Origin: an uncultured Bacteroidales bacterium
Lineage (GTDB): Bacteria > Bacteroidota > Bacteroidia > Bacteroidales > F082
Assembly: GCA_946407975.1 (NCBI GenBank)
Contig: CAMJQC010000004.1
Span: forward strand, 1-64,000
DNA: 64,000 nt
Direction: 5' to 3'
Shown: positions 1-8,124 of the stretch, piece by piece
Layout: each line of letters opens with the position of its first letter
How positions within the stretch are numbered: the stretch's first letter is position 1
Translations under genes and position numbers: made by a program
Notes under the pieces: model-generated
The model's input: only the letters and a program-made list of their open reading frames with translations
Databases searched by the model: none
Told to the model about the DNA's origin: nothing

Positions 1-874
1 TGAAAGGAGGATTGGCCACCACCGTGTCGAACTTCATCAGCTTGTCGTTCATTTTCAGCTTGGGGTTGCGCAAGGTGTCGCCCCAGCGGATGACGGCATT
101 GTCGAAGCCGTGCAGAAACATGTTCATCATGGCCAAGGCCCAGGTGCTGCCATTCACCTCTTGCCCATAGAGTGAGAAATTGTTGTTGCCCACTTCTTTA
201 CCGGCTTTGATGAGCAAGGAGCCGGAGCCGCAGGTGACATCGCAGATGCGCGCACCTGGTTTGCTTTTGGTGAGTTTGGCGAGCAAGGTGGAAACTTCGG
301 CAGGGGTGAAGAAGTCGCCTGCTTTCTTGCCAGCTTCGCCAGCGAAGGTGGAGACGAGATACATATAGGCATCCCCAATGATGTCATTGTTCTCCAAATG
401 CGATTCGTCCAAATCAACGCCGTTGAAATCTTGCAGCAGGTTTTTCAGACGGGCGTTTTTCTCTTTTGGCTCACCCAGATTGGCGCTGTTGAAGCTGATG
501 TTACGGAAGATGCTGCTGCCGTCCTCGCTGCTCATCTTCTCGCGGTTGGCGTCTTCGAGGTCGGCCAGCGCCTCGTCAATCAACTCGCCGATGTTGGAGG
601 CGTTGCGGTGCTCGTAGAGGAAGTCGAATGAACTCTTTTCGGGCACCACAAAACGCTCGTGTCGCATGGCGCGCTCGGCGCGTTCCACTTCCCCCTCATA
701 TTTGATAAGGTAATCGTTCAATTTCGATTTATACACGTCGCTGACGTATTTCAAAAACAGCATGGTGAGGATATAATCCTTGTATTGGCTCGGATCGATG
801 ACGCCGCGAAAGGTGTCACAAGCTTTCCAGACCGTGCGGTTGATGTCGTCTTGGGTGATTTTCTTGGTTTCCAT
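1..874 (-). CDS. hsdM: Type I restriction-modification DNA methyltransferase subunit HsdM (C-terminus beyond the left edge)
   Basis: HsdM transfers a methyl group from S-adenosylmethionine to adenine at sites chosen by HsdS, and is also part of the restriction complex. Translating the minus strand from the ATG at 874 gives 291 residues before the edge. The helical HsdM N-terminal domain covers roughly residues 1-150 (it begins METKKITQDD and has an LKYVSDVY stretch near residue 40). The SAM-binding motif DVTCGSGS lies near residues 211-218, after FTPAEVSTLL, and the catalytic NPPF motif is at residues 288-291 right at the edge. The start lies 3 nt after the hsdS stop, so the two genes are co-transcribed with S first. 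The rest of HsdM and any hsdR would be to the left. The family assignment is firm; the recognition site is unknown. Confidence 0.95.
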   Translation of the reverse strand, partial: METKKITQDDINRTVWKACDTFRGVIDPSQYKDYILTMLFLKYVSDVYKSKLNDYLIKYEGEVERAERAMRHERFVVPEKSSFDFLYEHRNASNIGELIDEALADLEDANREKMSSEDGSSIFRNISFNSANLGEPKEKNARLKNLLQDFNGVDLDESHLENNDIIGDAYMYLVSTFAGEAGKKAGDFFTPAEVSTLLAKLTKSKPGARICDVTCGSGSLLIKAGKEVGNNNFSLYGQEVNGSTWALAMMNMFLHGFDNAVIRWGDTLRNPKLKMNDKLMKFDTVVANPPF

Positions 875-877
875 ATC

Positions 878-1447
878 TTATTTTAATTTATTCATTATGA
901 GTTGGTTGGTAATCAGGTTTCGTTTTTCGGTGATGGCTTTCAGCAGTTCTTCTTCTTTCTGTTGGAGTTTGGCCAATTCCACGATTTGTTGTTGTGTTTT
1001 CAAGTCGGGGATGGCGATTTCCAGGTTTTCAAGAAGCTGTTTTCGGATGAGTGGCGTTCCCGTTCCAACTTGCCCAGACTTGATGATGGCTAGCGTTTTT
1101 GGCTGGCTCAAATACCAGCATAGGTAGTCGGGGAGGATGCCCCCGTCGTCTATCCTTATTATATAAAAGGTGGTTGAAGCTATGGCGGGATGTTCAAAAT
1201 CGACTACGCGACAAAGGTTGGATGTCCCTTTTCCGGCAAACAGCAGGTCACCCTTTTGTAAGAGATGCTTCTCTAACTTTGGGGAATAAGGAATTCGTGA
1301 AGCGGTTTTTTCAGGTGATTCCGCCAACAGGTCCTTGATTTGCAAATAAGCAATTTCGCCTTGGGGTGCCGTGGCCAGGAACACTCCAGATTGGATCTTT
1401 GCAAATTCTTGTATAGTTAATATTCTAGTATGATTAATACTATTCAT
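878..1447 (-). CDS. hsdS: Half-length type I restriction specificity subunit HsdS (single target-recognition domain)
   Basis: This 189-residue protein should supply DNA sequence specificity to the adjacent HsdM. It has one target-recognition domain (about residues 1-140; motifs KGDLLFAGKG and GTGTPLIRK are typical of the family) followed by one conserved helix (IPDLKTQQQIVELAKLQ, then KRNLITNQL). A usual HsdS is about 400 residues with two recognition domains and two helices. The other half is not encoded upstream, since the next 63 bp are intergenic. Half-size S subunits are known to work as dimers that recognise palindromic split sites, so it may be functional. I chose the ATG at 1447 because a -7 box ends four bases before it; the longer reading from 1462 would start inside that box. 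S preceding M in the operon is less common than M before S. Confidence 0.85.
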   Translation of the reverse strand: MNSINHTRILTIQEFAKIQSGVFLATAPQGEIAYLQIKDLLAESPEKTASRIPYSPKLEKHLLQKGDLLFAGKGTSNLCRVVDFEHPAIASTTFYIIRIDDGGILPDYLCWYLSQPKTLAIIKSGQVGTGTPLIRKQLLENLEIAIPDLKTQQQIVELAKLQQKEEELLKAITEKRNLITNQLIMNKLK

Positions 1448-1451
1448 GTTG

Positions 1452-1459
1452 CAAAGATA
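1452..1459 (-). promoter_or_regulatory. -7 box of the hsdS-hsdM promoter
   Basis: TATCTTTG on the minus strand matches the Bacteroidota TAnnTTTG box. A TTTG -33 element lies exactly 19 bases upstream (1479-1482), the optimal spacing. Only CAAC separates the box from the hsdS ATG, so transcription should begin at or next to the A of the start codon (leaderless mRNA). Confidence 0.75.
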
Positions 1460-1466
1460 CAAATAA

Positions 1467-1494
1467 TTCTGAAAATAGCAAATTATTTTCAGAA
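1467..1494. repeat. Perfect 11-bp inverted repeat over the -33 element of the hsdSM promoter
   Basis: TTCTGAAAATA (1467-1477) and TATTTTCAGAA (1484-1494) are exact reverse complements separated by 6 bases. The -33 TTTG of the hsdS promoter (1479-1482) falls inside the loop. It could be an operator. Alternatively it could be an AT-rich terminator for the M20 gene ending at 1526, although the T-run on that side is poor. Confidence 0.6.
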
Positions 1495-1525
1495 AAATTG
1501 TGGTAAACGATGTACTAAATTGAAA

Positions 1526-2656
1526 CTATCCTTCCAACTCCAACCGGATAATCTCCCAAAACATCGTCATGCCTGTCTCGAGGATGTCGTCAGGGAAGTC
1601 GTATTGTGCATCGTGCAGGGCAGGTTGGTCGATGCCTGAACCCAAACCAAAGAAACCAATAGGGCAGACGCTCCCAAATCTTCCGAAGTCCTCCGACCAG
1701 CGGAAGGGTTCGTCGAGCGTTCCATACGGGAGTTCAAGATTTTTTGCTGCGGTTTCAATTGTTTTCACGCAGTTTTCGTCGCTGTTGGTGGCGGCAAAGG
1801 ACTCGTGTTCAGAGAAGCTGAAGTCGAAGAGGTTGTCCTTGGCGCGGGCTTTGCAAAGGTTTAGGATCTGGTCCGCCATCAGTTCCAAATTGTGGTCGTC
1901 GAAACTGCGGAGCGTAAGCCATATCTCGGCATGTCCAGGGGCGACGCCGAAGGTCTCTTCGCCTAAAACGGCGTGCGTGATGACAAAAGTGGTAAGCGGT
2001 TTCACCTCTTTCAGTTGCTCTCGTTTCTTTTCCAACTGATGAATCAGCACGGCCATCAGTTCAGAAGGACTTTTCCCCGTCTCGGGTTGCGAGGCATGTG
2101 CGGTACGGCCTTCAAAACATAGCTTTAAGCCAAAGGAAGCCGCTGCAAAACACCCTTGCTTGAACCTGATTTCACCTTTTGGGAAACCGGGCAGGTTGTG
2201 CAATCCGTATGCCATATCGGGTTTTATGTCTTGGAACAGTGGATCTTCAAGGATGGCTTTGGCGCCTTGCCCCGTTTCCTCGGCAGGCTGGAACAGCAGC
2301 ACCACCTCGCCTCGGTCGGGACGTTGTTCTCCAAGCCATTGCGCCAGTCCGCAGAGGATGGTGGAATGGCCGTCGTGACCGCATTTGTGGGAAACGCCAT
2401 CGTTTTGCGAACGGTAAGGCAACGGGTTGGGCTCTGTGATGTGCAAGGCATCGATATCCCCTCGGATGAGGATACGTTTGCCAGGCTTAGCGCCTTTGTA
2501 AATGGCCGCTAAGCCATAGCCTCCAATGTGTTCAATGAGGCGGTCGGGATGGGTCTGCTTCACCCATTCGTTCAAAATCTTGTTGGTGAGAGCTTCATGC
2601 TCCGAAAGCTCGGGATGAGCATGAAGGAGATGCCGTAATTGGATCAGTTCTTCCAT
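1526..2656 (-). CDS. M20-family metallo-amidohydrolase (N-acyl amino acid / hippurate hydrolase type)
   Basis: A 376-residue cytoplasmic amidohydrolase of peptidase family M20 (M20D branch), expected to cleave N-acylated amino acids or similar amides using a metal centre. Visible motifs are CGHDGHST (metal-binding His and neighbouring residues, about position 100), PAEETGQGA (catalytic Glu pair, about 135), GLHNLPGFPKG, and the lid region with GRTAHASQPETGKSP. Length is normal for the family. The start at 2656 (MEELIQLRHLLHAHPELSE) is chosen because it matches the usual N-terminus of the family and a TACCTTTG box ends four bases before it; an upstream ATG would add 28 unrelated residues across the promoter. 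It is transcribed divergently from manA. The substrate cannot be read from sequence. Confidence 0.9.
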   Translation of the reverse strand: MEELIQLRHLLHAHPELSEHEALTNKILNEWVKQTHPDRLIEHIGGYGLAAIYKGAKPGKRILIRGDIDALHITEPNPLPYRSQNDGVSHKCGHDGHSTILCGLAQWLGEQRPDRGEVVLLFQPAEETGQGAKAILEDPLFQDIKPDMAYGLHNLPGFPKGEIRFKQGCFAAASFGLKLCFEGRTAHASQPETGKSPSELMAVLIHQLEKKREQLKEVKPLTTFVITHAVLGEETFGVAPGHAEIWLTLRSFDDHNLELMADQILNLCKARAKDNLFDFSFSEHESFAATNSDENCVKTIETAAKNLELPYGTLDEPFRWSEDFGRFGSVCPIGFFGLGSGIDQPALHDAQYDFPDDILETGMTMFWEIIRLELEG

Positions 2657-2660
2657 ACCG

Positions 2661-2668
2661 CAAAGGTA
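2661..2668 (-). promoter_or_regulatory. -7 box of the M20 amidohydrolase gene
   Basis: TACCTTTG on the minus strand, followed by CGGT and then the ATG at 2656. The 4-base spacing predicts a leaderless transcript, as for hsdS and trmO. Confidence 0.65.
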
Positions 2669-2740
2669 AGGATTTGTTTGGTTACGGCTCCAATAATTCT
2701 TGAATTGTTTCATAATGTCAGATTGATTCGACAAAATCAC

Positions 2741-2748
2741 TATTTTTG
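2741..2748 (+). promoter_or_regulatory. -7 box upstream of manA
   Basis: TATTTTTG lies 24 bases before the manA ATG. It is divergent from, and does not overlap, the amidohydrolase promoter. Confidence 0.65.
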
Positions 2749-2772
2749 CATTTTTAAACCAGTTTTAAGTCA

Positions 2773-3768
2773 ATGTCGACGGTATTGTATCCTTTTAAGT
2801 TTAAACCCATCTACAAGGACAAGATTTGGGGTGGTCGCAAGATCAAGGAGATCCTACATCAGGATTACGGTGCCATGCCCAACTGCGGTGAGGCTTGGCT
2901 GCTTTCCGGACTTTGGGATGAGCAGAGCGAAATTGCGAATGGTGATTTTGCTGGTGACGAAATCAACGACCTGGTGGAGACCTTTATGGGCGACTTGGTC
3001 GGGGAGTCGGTGTTTGACAAATACGGCGAACAGTTTCCGCTTTTGATCAAGGTCATCGATGCCAACGACTGGCTTTCGGTGCAGGTGCATCCCGACGACG
3101 AACTGGCCGAGAAACGCGAGCTGGGCAACGGCAAGACCGAGATGTGGTACGTGATGCAAGCCGATAAGGATGCCGAGTTGGTGACGGGCTTCAACACGCC
3201 GCTGACCCGCAACGATTTCGTCGAGGTGATGAAAGAGGAAAAGTTGCAGAGCGTGCTGAACTACGAACCGGTTCGCGAAAGCGATGTCTTTTTCATCCCT
3301 GCAGGACGTGTCCATGCCTTAGGCCCTGGCATCATGGTGGCCGAGATACAACAGACCAGCGATGTGACCTATCGTATCTATGATTGGGATCGCATTGATG
3401 TGGCGGGTATGCGACGTGAGCTGCATGTGGCTCAAGCACTTGATGCCATTGACTTTGAACTGCCCGAAACCTACAGAACGCCGGTGGAAAACCTGATGAA
3501 TCACACCGTTCCTGTGGTGAATTGTCCATATTTCGTGACAGGCCGTCTTCAGCTTGAAGGTGAGATGGAAAAAGACTACTCTAACCTGGATTCTTTCGTC
3601 CTTCTCATCGGAACAAAAGGAAAATTTTCGCTGAAATGGGAAAATGGCACGGAATGTGTAAATGAAGGAGAGTGTATCCTCATCCCGAATTGCATCAAAA
3701 ATGTGACGATACGTGCGGAGCATTACTGCAGTCTGTTAGAGGTTTATTGTAATATAGAAGAAGAGTAA
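2773..3768 (+). CDS. manA: Mannose-6-phosphate isomerase, class I
   Basis: A 331-residue zinc enzyme interconverting mannose 6-phosphate and fructose 6-phosphate, feeding mannose into glycolysis or supplying GDP-mannose for glycan synthesis. The N-terminus FKPIYKDKIWGGRKI is typical of the short bacterial type I form. Zinc-ligand motifs are visible: QVHPDD (about residue 113), GKTEMWYV (about 128) and PAGRVHALGPG (about 180). A later EIQQTSDVTYRIYDWDR stretch is the conserved active-site arginine region. The C-terminal cupin is short, as in Bacteroidales homologues. The thioredoxin operon begins 33 bp downstream on the same strand and may be partly read through. Confidence 0.95.
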   Translation: MSTVLYPFKFKPIYKDKIWGGRKIKEILHQDYGAMPNCGEAWLLSGLWDEQSEIANGDFAGDEINDLVETFMGDLVGESVFDKYGEQFPLLIKVIDANDWLSVQVHPDDELAEKRELGNGKTEMWYVMQADKDAELVTGFNTPLTRNDFVEVMKEEKLQSVLNYEPVRESDVFFIPAGRVHALGPGIMVAEIQQTSDVTYRIYDWDRIDVAGMRRELHVAQALDAIDFELPETYRTPVENLMNHTVPVVNCPYFVTGRLQLEGEMEKDYSNLDSFVLLIGTKGKFSLKWENGTECVNEGECILIPNCIKNVTIRAEHYCSLLEVYCNIEEE

Positions 3769-3801
3769 TAAATTAATAATCACTAAAATAGCTATTTTAA
3801 A

Positions 3802-4311
3802 ATGAAAAAACTCATTACATTGGTGCTGATGGTGCTGGCAGTGGCCGGCCTTCATGCCCAAAGCAAATCCGATCTGCCCAATGTCACTTTGAAAGACTTG
3901 AATGGTAAGAATGTAAACATCTCCAAGCTCTCAAACAATGGCAATCCTATCGTCATCACTTTCTGGGCCACCTGGTGCGCTCCGTGCATCAAGGAACACA
4001 ACGCCTTGAACGATGTTTATGAGGATTGGCAGGACGAGACAGGGGTGAAGATCTATTCTGTATCCATCGATGACTCGCGTTCGACTGCCAAGGTGAAGCC
4101 TGTCGTTGAAGGCAAGGGCTGGGATTTCGATATCCTTCTTGACGTCAACAGCGATCTCAAACGCGCTATGAATGTCAGCAATCCTCCTCACACTTTCCTG
4201 ATTGATGGAAATGGCAAGATTGTGTGGCAGCATACGGGCTATGTCGAAGGCGGCGAGGACGAGCTATACGAACAGATTGTCAAGATCGCTAAAAACAAGA
4301 AGAAAAAGTAA
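3802..4311 (+). CDS. TlpA-like periplasmic thioredoxin-fold protein with CAPC motif
   Basis: A 169-residue secreted thiol-disulfide oxidoreductase. Residues 1-19 are a signal peptide ending LHAQ. The rest is one thioredoxin fold with WATWCAPC (Cys59 and Cys62) and the cis-proline loop NPPHTFLID near residues 132-140. It should act in the periplasm as a reductant or oxidant of specific partners. It is the first of three closely spaced genes (11 bp to the DUF6029 barrel, then the Omp28-type lipoprotein). This conserved Bacteroidales neighbourhood suggests those two proteins are its partners; that is an inference. The lysine-rich tail (NKKKK) is unremarkable. Confidence 0.9.
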   Translation: MKKLITLVLMVLAVAGLHAQSKSDLPNVTLKDLNGKNVNISKLSNNGNPIVITFWATWCAPCIKEHNALNDVYEDWQDETGVKIYSVSIDDSRSTAKVKPVVEGKGWDFDILLDVNSDLKRAMNVSNPPHTFLIDGNGKIVWQHTGYVEGGEDELYEQIVKIAKNKKKK

Positions 4312-4322
4312 ACCTGGCAGTT

Positions 4323-6059
4323 ATGCGAAAACATATACTCGTTTTGTTGGCACTCGCCCTGACATGTTTCACGGCGAGTGCTCAGTCGTTTCTTGAAAAC
4401 AGTCAAATAAACGGTAGTTTCCAGACGGATGCCCAATACTATATGCTCGACGAGGGCATTGGCATCACTGACCTTAAAGGCAAGAAACTCGGCATCAATG
4501 GTTTCGGCAAGGTGAACTACACTAACGGATACTTCTCTGCGGGCATTCGTTTCGAGGCTTTCTTGCCTGAGATGAATGGCTTCCGTAGCGAACTCAACGG
4601 CTTGGGTCTGGCCAATTACTTTGCCACCTACGACAACGGCTTCATCGGCGTGACCGTGGGTGACATTTATGACCAGTTTGGCTGCGGTTTCGTGTTCCGC
4701 ACTTACGAGGAGTGGTCGCTGGGCATGGACAATGCCCTGCGTGGCGCCCGCGTGGTGTTGCGTCCTGCACAAGGCGTTACTTTGAAGGCCGTGTATGGCC
4801 GTCAGCGTTATTTCTGGGCGCCCTATCTGGAACGCGAGATGAGCAACGATGACCGGCGAGGCATTGTGCGTGGCGTGGATGCCGAATGGGATCTCAACCA
4901 AAGCATCTCTTTGATGAACGAGTCAGAGTTCAAGATGAGCTTGGGCGGGAGCTTCGTTAGCAAGAAGCAGACCGATGTGAGCTCGTTCTATAACATCCCG
5001 GAGAATGTGGGTGCTGCAGCAGCACGTGTCAATTTGGGTTATGGCAACTGGGCACTTAGCACGGAATATGCCTATAAGATCAACGACCCGTCGGCCATCA
5101 ACAATTTCATCTATAAGGAAGGCCGCGCTTTGATGTCGTCGTTGAGCTATTCGCAGAAAGGCTTTGGCGCTGTGCTGCAGGTGAAGCGCGTCGACAATAT
5201 GAGCTTCAAATCGATGTACACGGCCAAACAAAACGATTTGGACATCAACTTTATCCCGCCTATTAACTATACACACACGCACAGCCTGCCGTCGATGTAT
5301 ACCTATTCTACCCAACCTAATGGCGAAATGGCAGCACAGCTGCAGGTCAATTACACCATTCCGAAGGGCACGGCTCTTGGCGGTAAATACGGCACCAAGC
5401 TTGCCTTCAATATGAGCCAGGTGAACGACATTGTGCGCGATTCCGTCCAATATGGCAACACGATGGCATTGAATGAGGAAGGCACCTTGGGCTATGTTTC
5501 CAGGTTTTTCGCTGTCAGCGACCACCGGTTCTTTCGTGACATCAATTTTGAGGTCGACAAGAAAATCAATAAAGACTGGCACCTCACTGCGCAATATATC
5601 AATTTGTATTACGACATCGAGACCATCGAAGGCCATGCCGGCGCTCCTGCCGTAAAGGCCAATATCGGTTTTATGGATGTGACTTACAAGATTAACAAGA
5701 AACAAAGCTTGCGTCTCGAGCTGCAAGGCTTGTGGGAAAATGAAGTCCATAAAGGTTTCGATGTGGAGGAAAGCGAGAAGAAAGACTATCAGAAGCGCGG
5801 CGACTGGGCAGCGGCGTTGCTCGAATACTCCATCAACCCGCATTGGTCGTTCTCCATCGGCGACAAGTGGAACTATGGCAATCCTGTTGAGGAGTACCGC
5901 GACCATTACTTCACAGGCACGGCGACCTATATCCACGAAGCCACTCGCATTATGCTGAGCGCCGGTCGCCAAAGCGAAGGCGTGGTTTGTGTCGGCGGCG
6001 TGTGCCGCACGGTCCCTGCTTCCTCGGGTGTTTCGCTGACCATTTCAACCAGTTTTTAA
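4323..6059 (+). CDS. DUF6029-type outer-membrane beta-barrel protein
   Basis: A 578-residue exported protein of unknown function. Residues 1-20 are a signal peptide ending ASAQ. The rest alternates short amphipathic strands with loops, and the last residues (SLTISTSF) end in an aromatic as in outer-membrane barrels. I recognise the family as DUF6029 from the SFLENSQINGSFQTDAQYY start and the CVGGVC-R-VPAS end. Apart from a Cys in the signal peptide it has three cysteines: Cys121 (FGCGF) and the pair Cys556/Cys561 in CVGGVC just before the last strand. It lies between a periplasmic thioredoxin and a lipoprotein with a CVNC motif, consistent with a thiol-linked function. It might be a substrate channel or a carrier of electrons across the outer membrane; neither is established. 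Confidence 0.75.
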   Translation: MRKHILVLLALALTCFTASAQSFLENSQINGSFQTDAQYYMLDEGIGITDLKGKKLGINGFGKVNYTNGYFSAGIRFEAFLPEMNGFRSELNGLGLANYFATYDNGFIGVTVGDIYDQFGCGFVFRTYEEWSLGMDNALRGARVVLRPAQGVTLKAVYGRQRYFWAPYLEREMSNDDRRGIVRGVDAEWDLNQSISLMNESEFKMSLGGSFVSKKQTDVSSFYNIPENVGAAAARVNLGYGNWALSTEYAYKINDPSAINNFIYKEGRALMSSLSYSQKGFGAVLQVKRVDNMSFKSMYTAKQNDLDINFIPPINYTHTHSLPSMYTYSTQPNGEMAAQLQVNYTIPKGTALGGKYGTKLAFNMSQVNDIVRDSVQYGNTMALNEEGTLGYVSRFFAVSDHRFFRDINFEVDKKINKDWHLTAQYINLYYDIETIEGHAGAPAVKANIGFMDVTYKINKKQSLRLELQGLWENEVHKGFDVEESEKKDYQKRGDWAAALLEYSINPHWSFSIGDKWNYGNPVEEYRDHYFTGTATYIHEATRIMLSAGRQSEGVVCVGGVCRTVPASSGVSLTISTSF

Positions 6060-6086
6060 TGATGTTTAAACCTAATGATTAGAACA

Positions 6087-7424
6087 ATGAAAAGAATACT
6101 AAGAATAGGTATGGCTTTGTTGGCAGCCATGATGTTCATGAATGCCTGTGATGTTGAGAAGGAACCCTATATCCAAGGTGTTGAAGATGAGAAGTTTATT
6201 TTGACGTTTAAAGTGGATAGTGTGTATGGTTCAATTGACGAAGACAACAAGATTGTTAGATTGGATTTCGCTGCTGGAACGGATGTAACCCATCTGGTGC
6301 CGACAATAATCATTTCAAACTATGCCACGATTGAACCTGAATCGGGCGTTGCCCAAGACTTCACTAATCCTGTCTATTACACCGTCACCGCAATGAACGG
6401 CACCACGGCACAGTATATGGTGGAGGCAGTGGTCCACGATGCCGAGAACGAAAAAAGCATTTTGTCGTTCCGATTCGATGCTTTGGATGCAGATGGCATA
6501 ATTGATGAATTTGCCCGTAAGATTGATTTTGTGCTTCCTGCCGAAACCGATGTCACCCAACTGGTTCCTTCAATTGAAGTGTCGGAAGGCGCCACGGTGG
6601 AACCTGCCTCGGGTGTGGCTCAAGACTTCACCAATCCTGTGACCTATACTGTGACGGCCCAAAATGGTACGACTGCATCCTATATCGTAACGGTCGTCGT
6701 TGAAGGTGGTGAGGTGGAGCCTTCTGGCAAGACGGTGCTTATCAAAGACTTCACTGGCGCCCGTTGTGTTAATTGTCCTGGTGCCGCTGAATATGCGCAC
6801 AATCTGCAACATCAATTGGATGAAGACCACATCTTCATTTTGAGTGTCCATGCCGGATATCAGGCCCAACCTGTCGGCAGTTTCCCTGATTTCCTTACCG
6901 ATGAGGGTACGGAATGGTACAACAACCACGACGCCAATCCGCTCTTTTCCGTTGACCATGTAGCTCTTACGGATGGCAACACGCTCACTGAGGGGCAACT
7001 CGATGTGCCCGTGGCTGCCGCTTTGCAAGAAGAGCAATCGTTCGAGATTATGGTTGTCCCCGCTTATGACGATGCCACTCGCCAACTCCAGGTTCAGGTC
7101 CAGGCCCTTGCATTGGATGATCTTGATGGACAATTCTACATCACGGCTTGCATGGTTGAGGACCATATTAAAGGCTGGCAAATCACTCCTAGCGGTGTTG
7201 ATAGGGAATATGATTTCCGTAATGTGTTCCGTGGCACGCTCAATGGCGCCTTTGGCGAGGTATTCGAAGGCGCTCATGTCGATTCCCAAGAGACTTTCCG
7301 TTTCAGCTATACTACTGAAATCAATGCTGACTATAACGCCGACGAATGCTACTTGATGGTCTATATCTACGACAGGAGCCAGGGGGATAAGATTTTGCAG
7401 ACGGCTGTGAGAAAAATCAAATAA
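6087..7424 (+). CDS. Omp28-related lipoprotein with two DUF5018-like repeats and a CVNC thioredoxin-like domain
   Basis: A 445-residue lipoprotein (lipobox MNAC, lipidated Cys21). Two tandem modules of about 84 residues (about 33-116 and 122-206) share the core SGVAQDFTNPV-YTVTA-NGTT and resemble DUF5018 domains. From about residue 216 onward is an Omp28-type domain (KTVLIKDFTGARCVNCPGAAEY) with a thioredoxin-like CxxC pair at Cys227/Cys230 and an ILSVHAG strand. An in-frame ATG four codons upstream (6075) is possible, but MKRILRIG gives the better lipoprotein signal. It ends the TlpA/DUF6029 operon with no hairpin before the convergent trmO gene. Its likely location is the outer membrane, possibly exposed at the surface. 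The partner and substrate are unknown. Confidence 0.8.
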   Translation: MKRILRIGMALLAAMMFMNACDVEKEPYIQGVEDEKFILTFKVDSVYGSIDEDNKIVRLDFAAGTDVTHLVPTIIISNYATIEPESGVAQDFTNPVYYTVTAMNGTTAQYMVEAVVHDAENEKSILSFRFDALDADGIIDEFARKIDFVLPAETDVTQLVPSIEVSEGATVEPASGVAQDFTNPVTYTVTAQNGTTASYIVTVVVEGGEVEPSGKTVLIKDFTGARCVNCPGAAEYAHNLQHQLDEDHIFILSVHAGYQAQPVGSFPDFLTDEGTEWYNNHDANPLFSVDHVALTDGNTLTEGQLDVPVAAALQEEQSFEIMVVPAYDDATRQLQVQVQALALDDLDGQFYITACMVEDHIKGWQITPSGVDREYDFRNVFRGTLNGAFGEVFEGAHVDSQETFRFSYTTEINADYNADECYLMVYIYDRSQGDKILQTAVRKIK

Positions 7425-7439
7425 CTCGACGACGTTGAA

Positions 7440-8120
7440 TTATCGCGTCTCTGCCGTTGCGACTTGCAATACGGTAAGGAGACGTTCCTCAACCTTAAAT
7501 TTCACTTCTAAGTCCCCGAATGCTATACCATAAACGCGTTCGGGATCTTTTTGATATTGTGGTCTAGGGTCATGGGCGAGCACTTCTATCAAGCTTTTTC
7601 TATGATGCTCAGGGACCTGTTGTAGCATTGCATCGGGGAAATCCACTTCCAAAAGGTATTCGGCGGGCTTCTCTGCAAATCCGCTGATGGCATCAGGATG
7701 GCTGTCAGTATAGGCGATATAAGGTTTAATGTCGTAGATAGGCGTCCCATCCATGAGGTCGGCGCCCGAGACGTGAAGTACAGGGCCTAGTTTCGGGTCC
7801 ATCTCGATGCTTTCCAGTCTGACGGACGACAAGCCGATGGGATTGGGACGAAAGGGGGAACGGGTTGCAAAAACACCTTTCCTCATGTTGCCACCCAGTC
7901 GTGGAGGCCTCACTGTCGGCGACCAATTGTCACGTACGGCTTCCGAGAACAGCCAGATAATCCAGATGTGGGAGAAGTCTTCCAGCCCTCGTACGATATC
8001 GGGATTGCGGTATTCTGGTTCAAATACAATCTGACCCTGCAATGAGCCGACGATGCCGCTCTGCCTAGGGATACCAAACTTCGTCGGAAAATCCGTATGG
8101 ATACGTGCGATAACATTCAT
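7440..8120 (-). CDS. trmO: tRNA (N6-threonylcarbamoyladenosine37-N6)-methyltransferase TrmO
   Basis: A 226-residue SAM-dependent methyltransferase of the TsaA/YaeB fold that methylates t6A37 in tRNA-Thr to m6t6A. Recognisable elements are the N-terminal IARIHTDFPTKFGIPRQSG, then FSHIWIIWLF, VRPPRLGG, and the signature FATRSPFRPNPIGLSSVRL (about residues 85-105). The C-terminal half has the DIKPYIAYTDS segment and an RPQYQKDP stretch. Length is normal. The start at 8120 is preferred over an ATG 28 codons upstream because a TATTTTTG box ends four bases before it. It is divergent from the following secreted-protein gene. Confidence 0.93.
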   Translation of the reverse strand: MNVIARIHTDFPTKFGIPRQSGIVGSLQGQIVFEPEYRNPDIVRGLEDFSHIWIIWLFSEAVRDNWSPTVRPPRLGGNMRKGVFATRSPFRPNPIGLSSVRLESIEMDPKLGPVLHVSGADLMDGTPIYDIKPYIAYTDSHPDAISGFAEKPAEYLLEVDFPDAMLQQVPEHHRKSLIEVLAHDPRPQYQKDPERVYGIAFGDLEVKFKVEERLLTVLQVATAETR

Positions 8121-8124
8121 GTTG

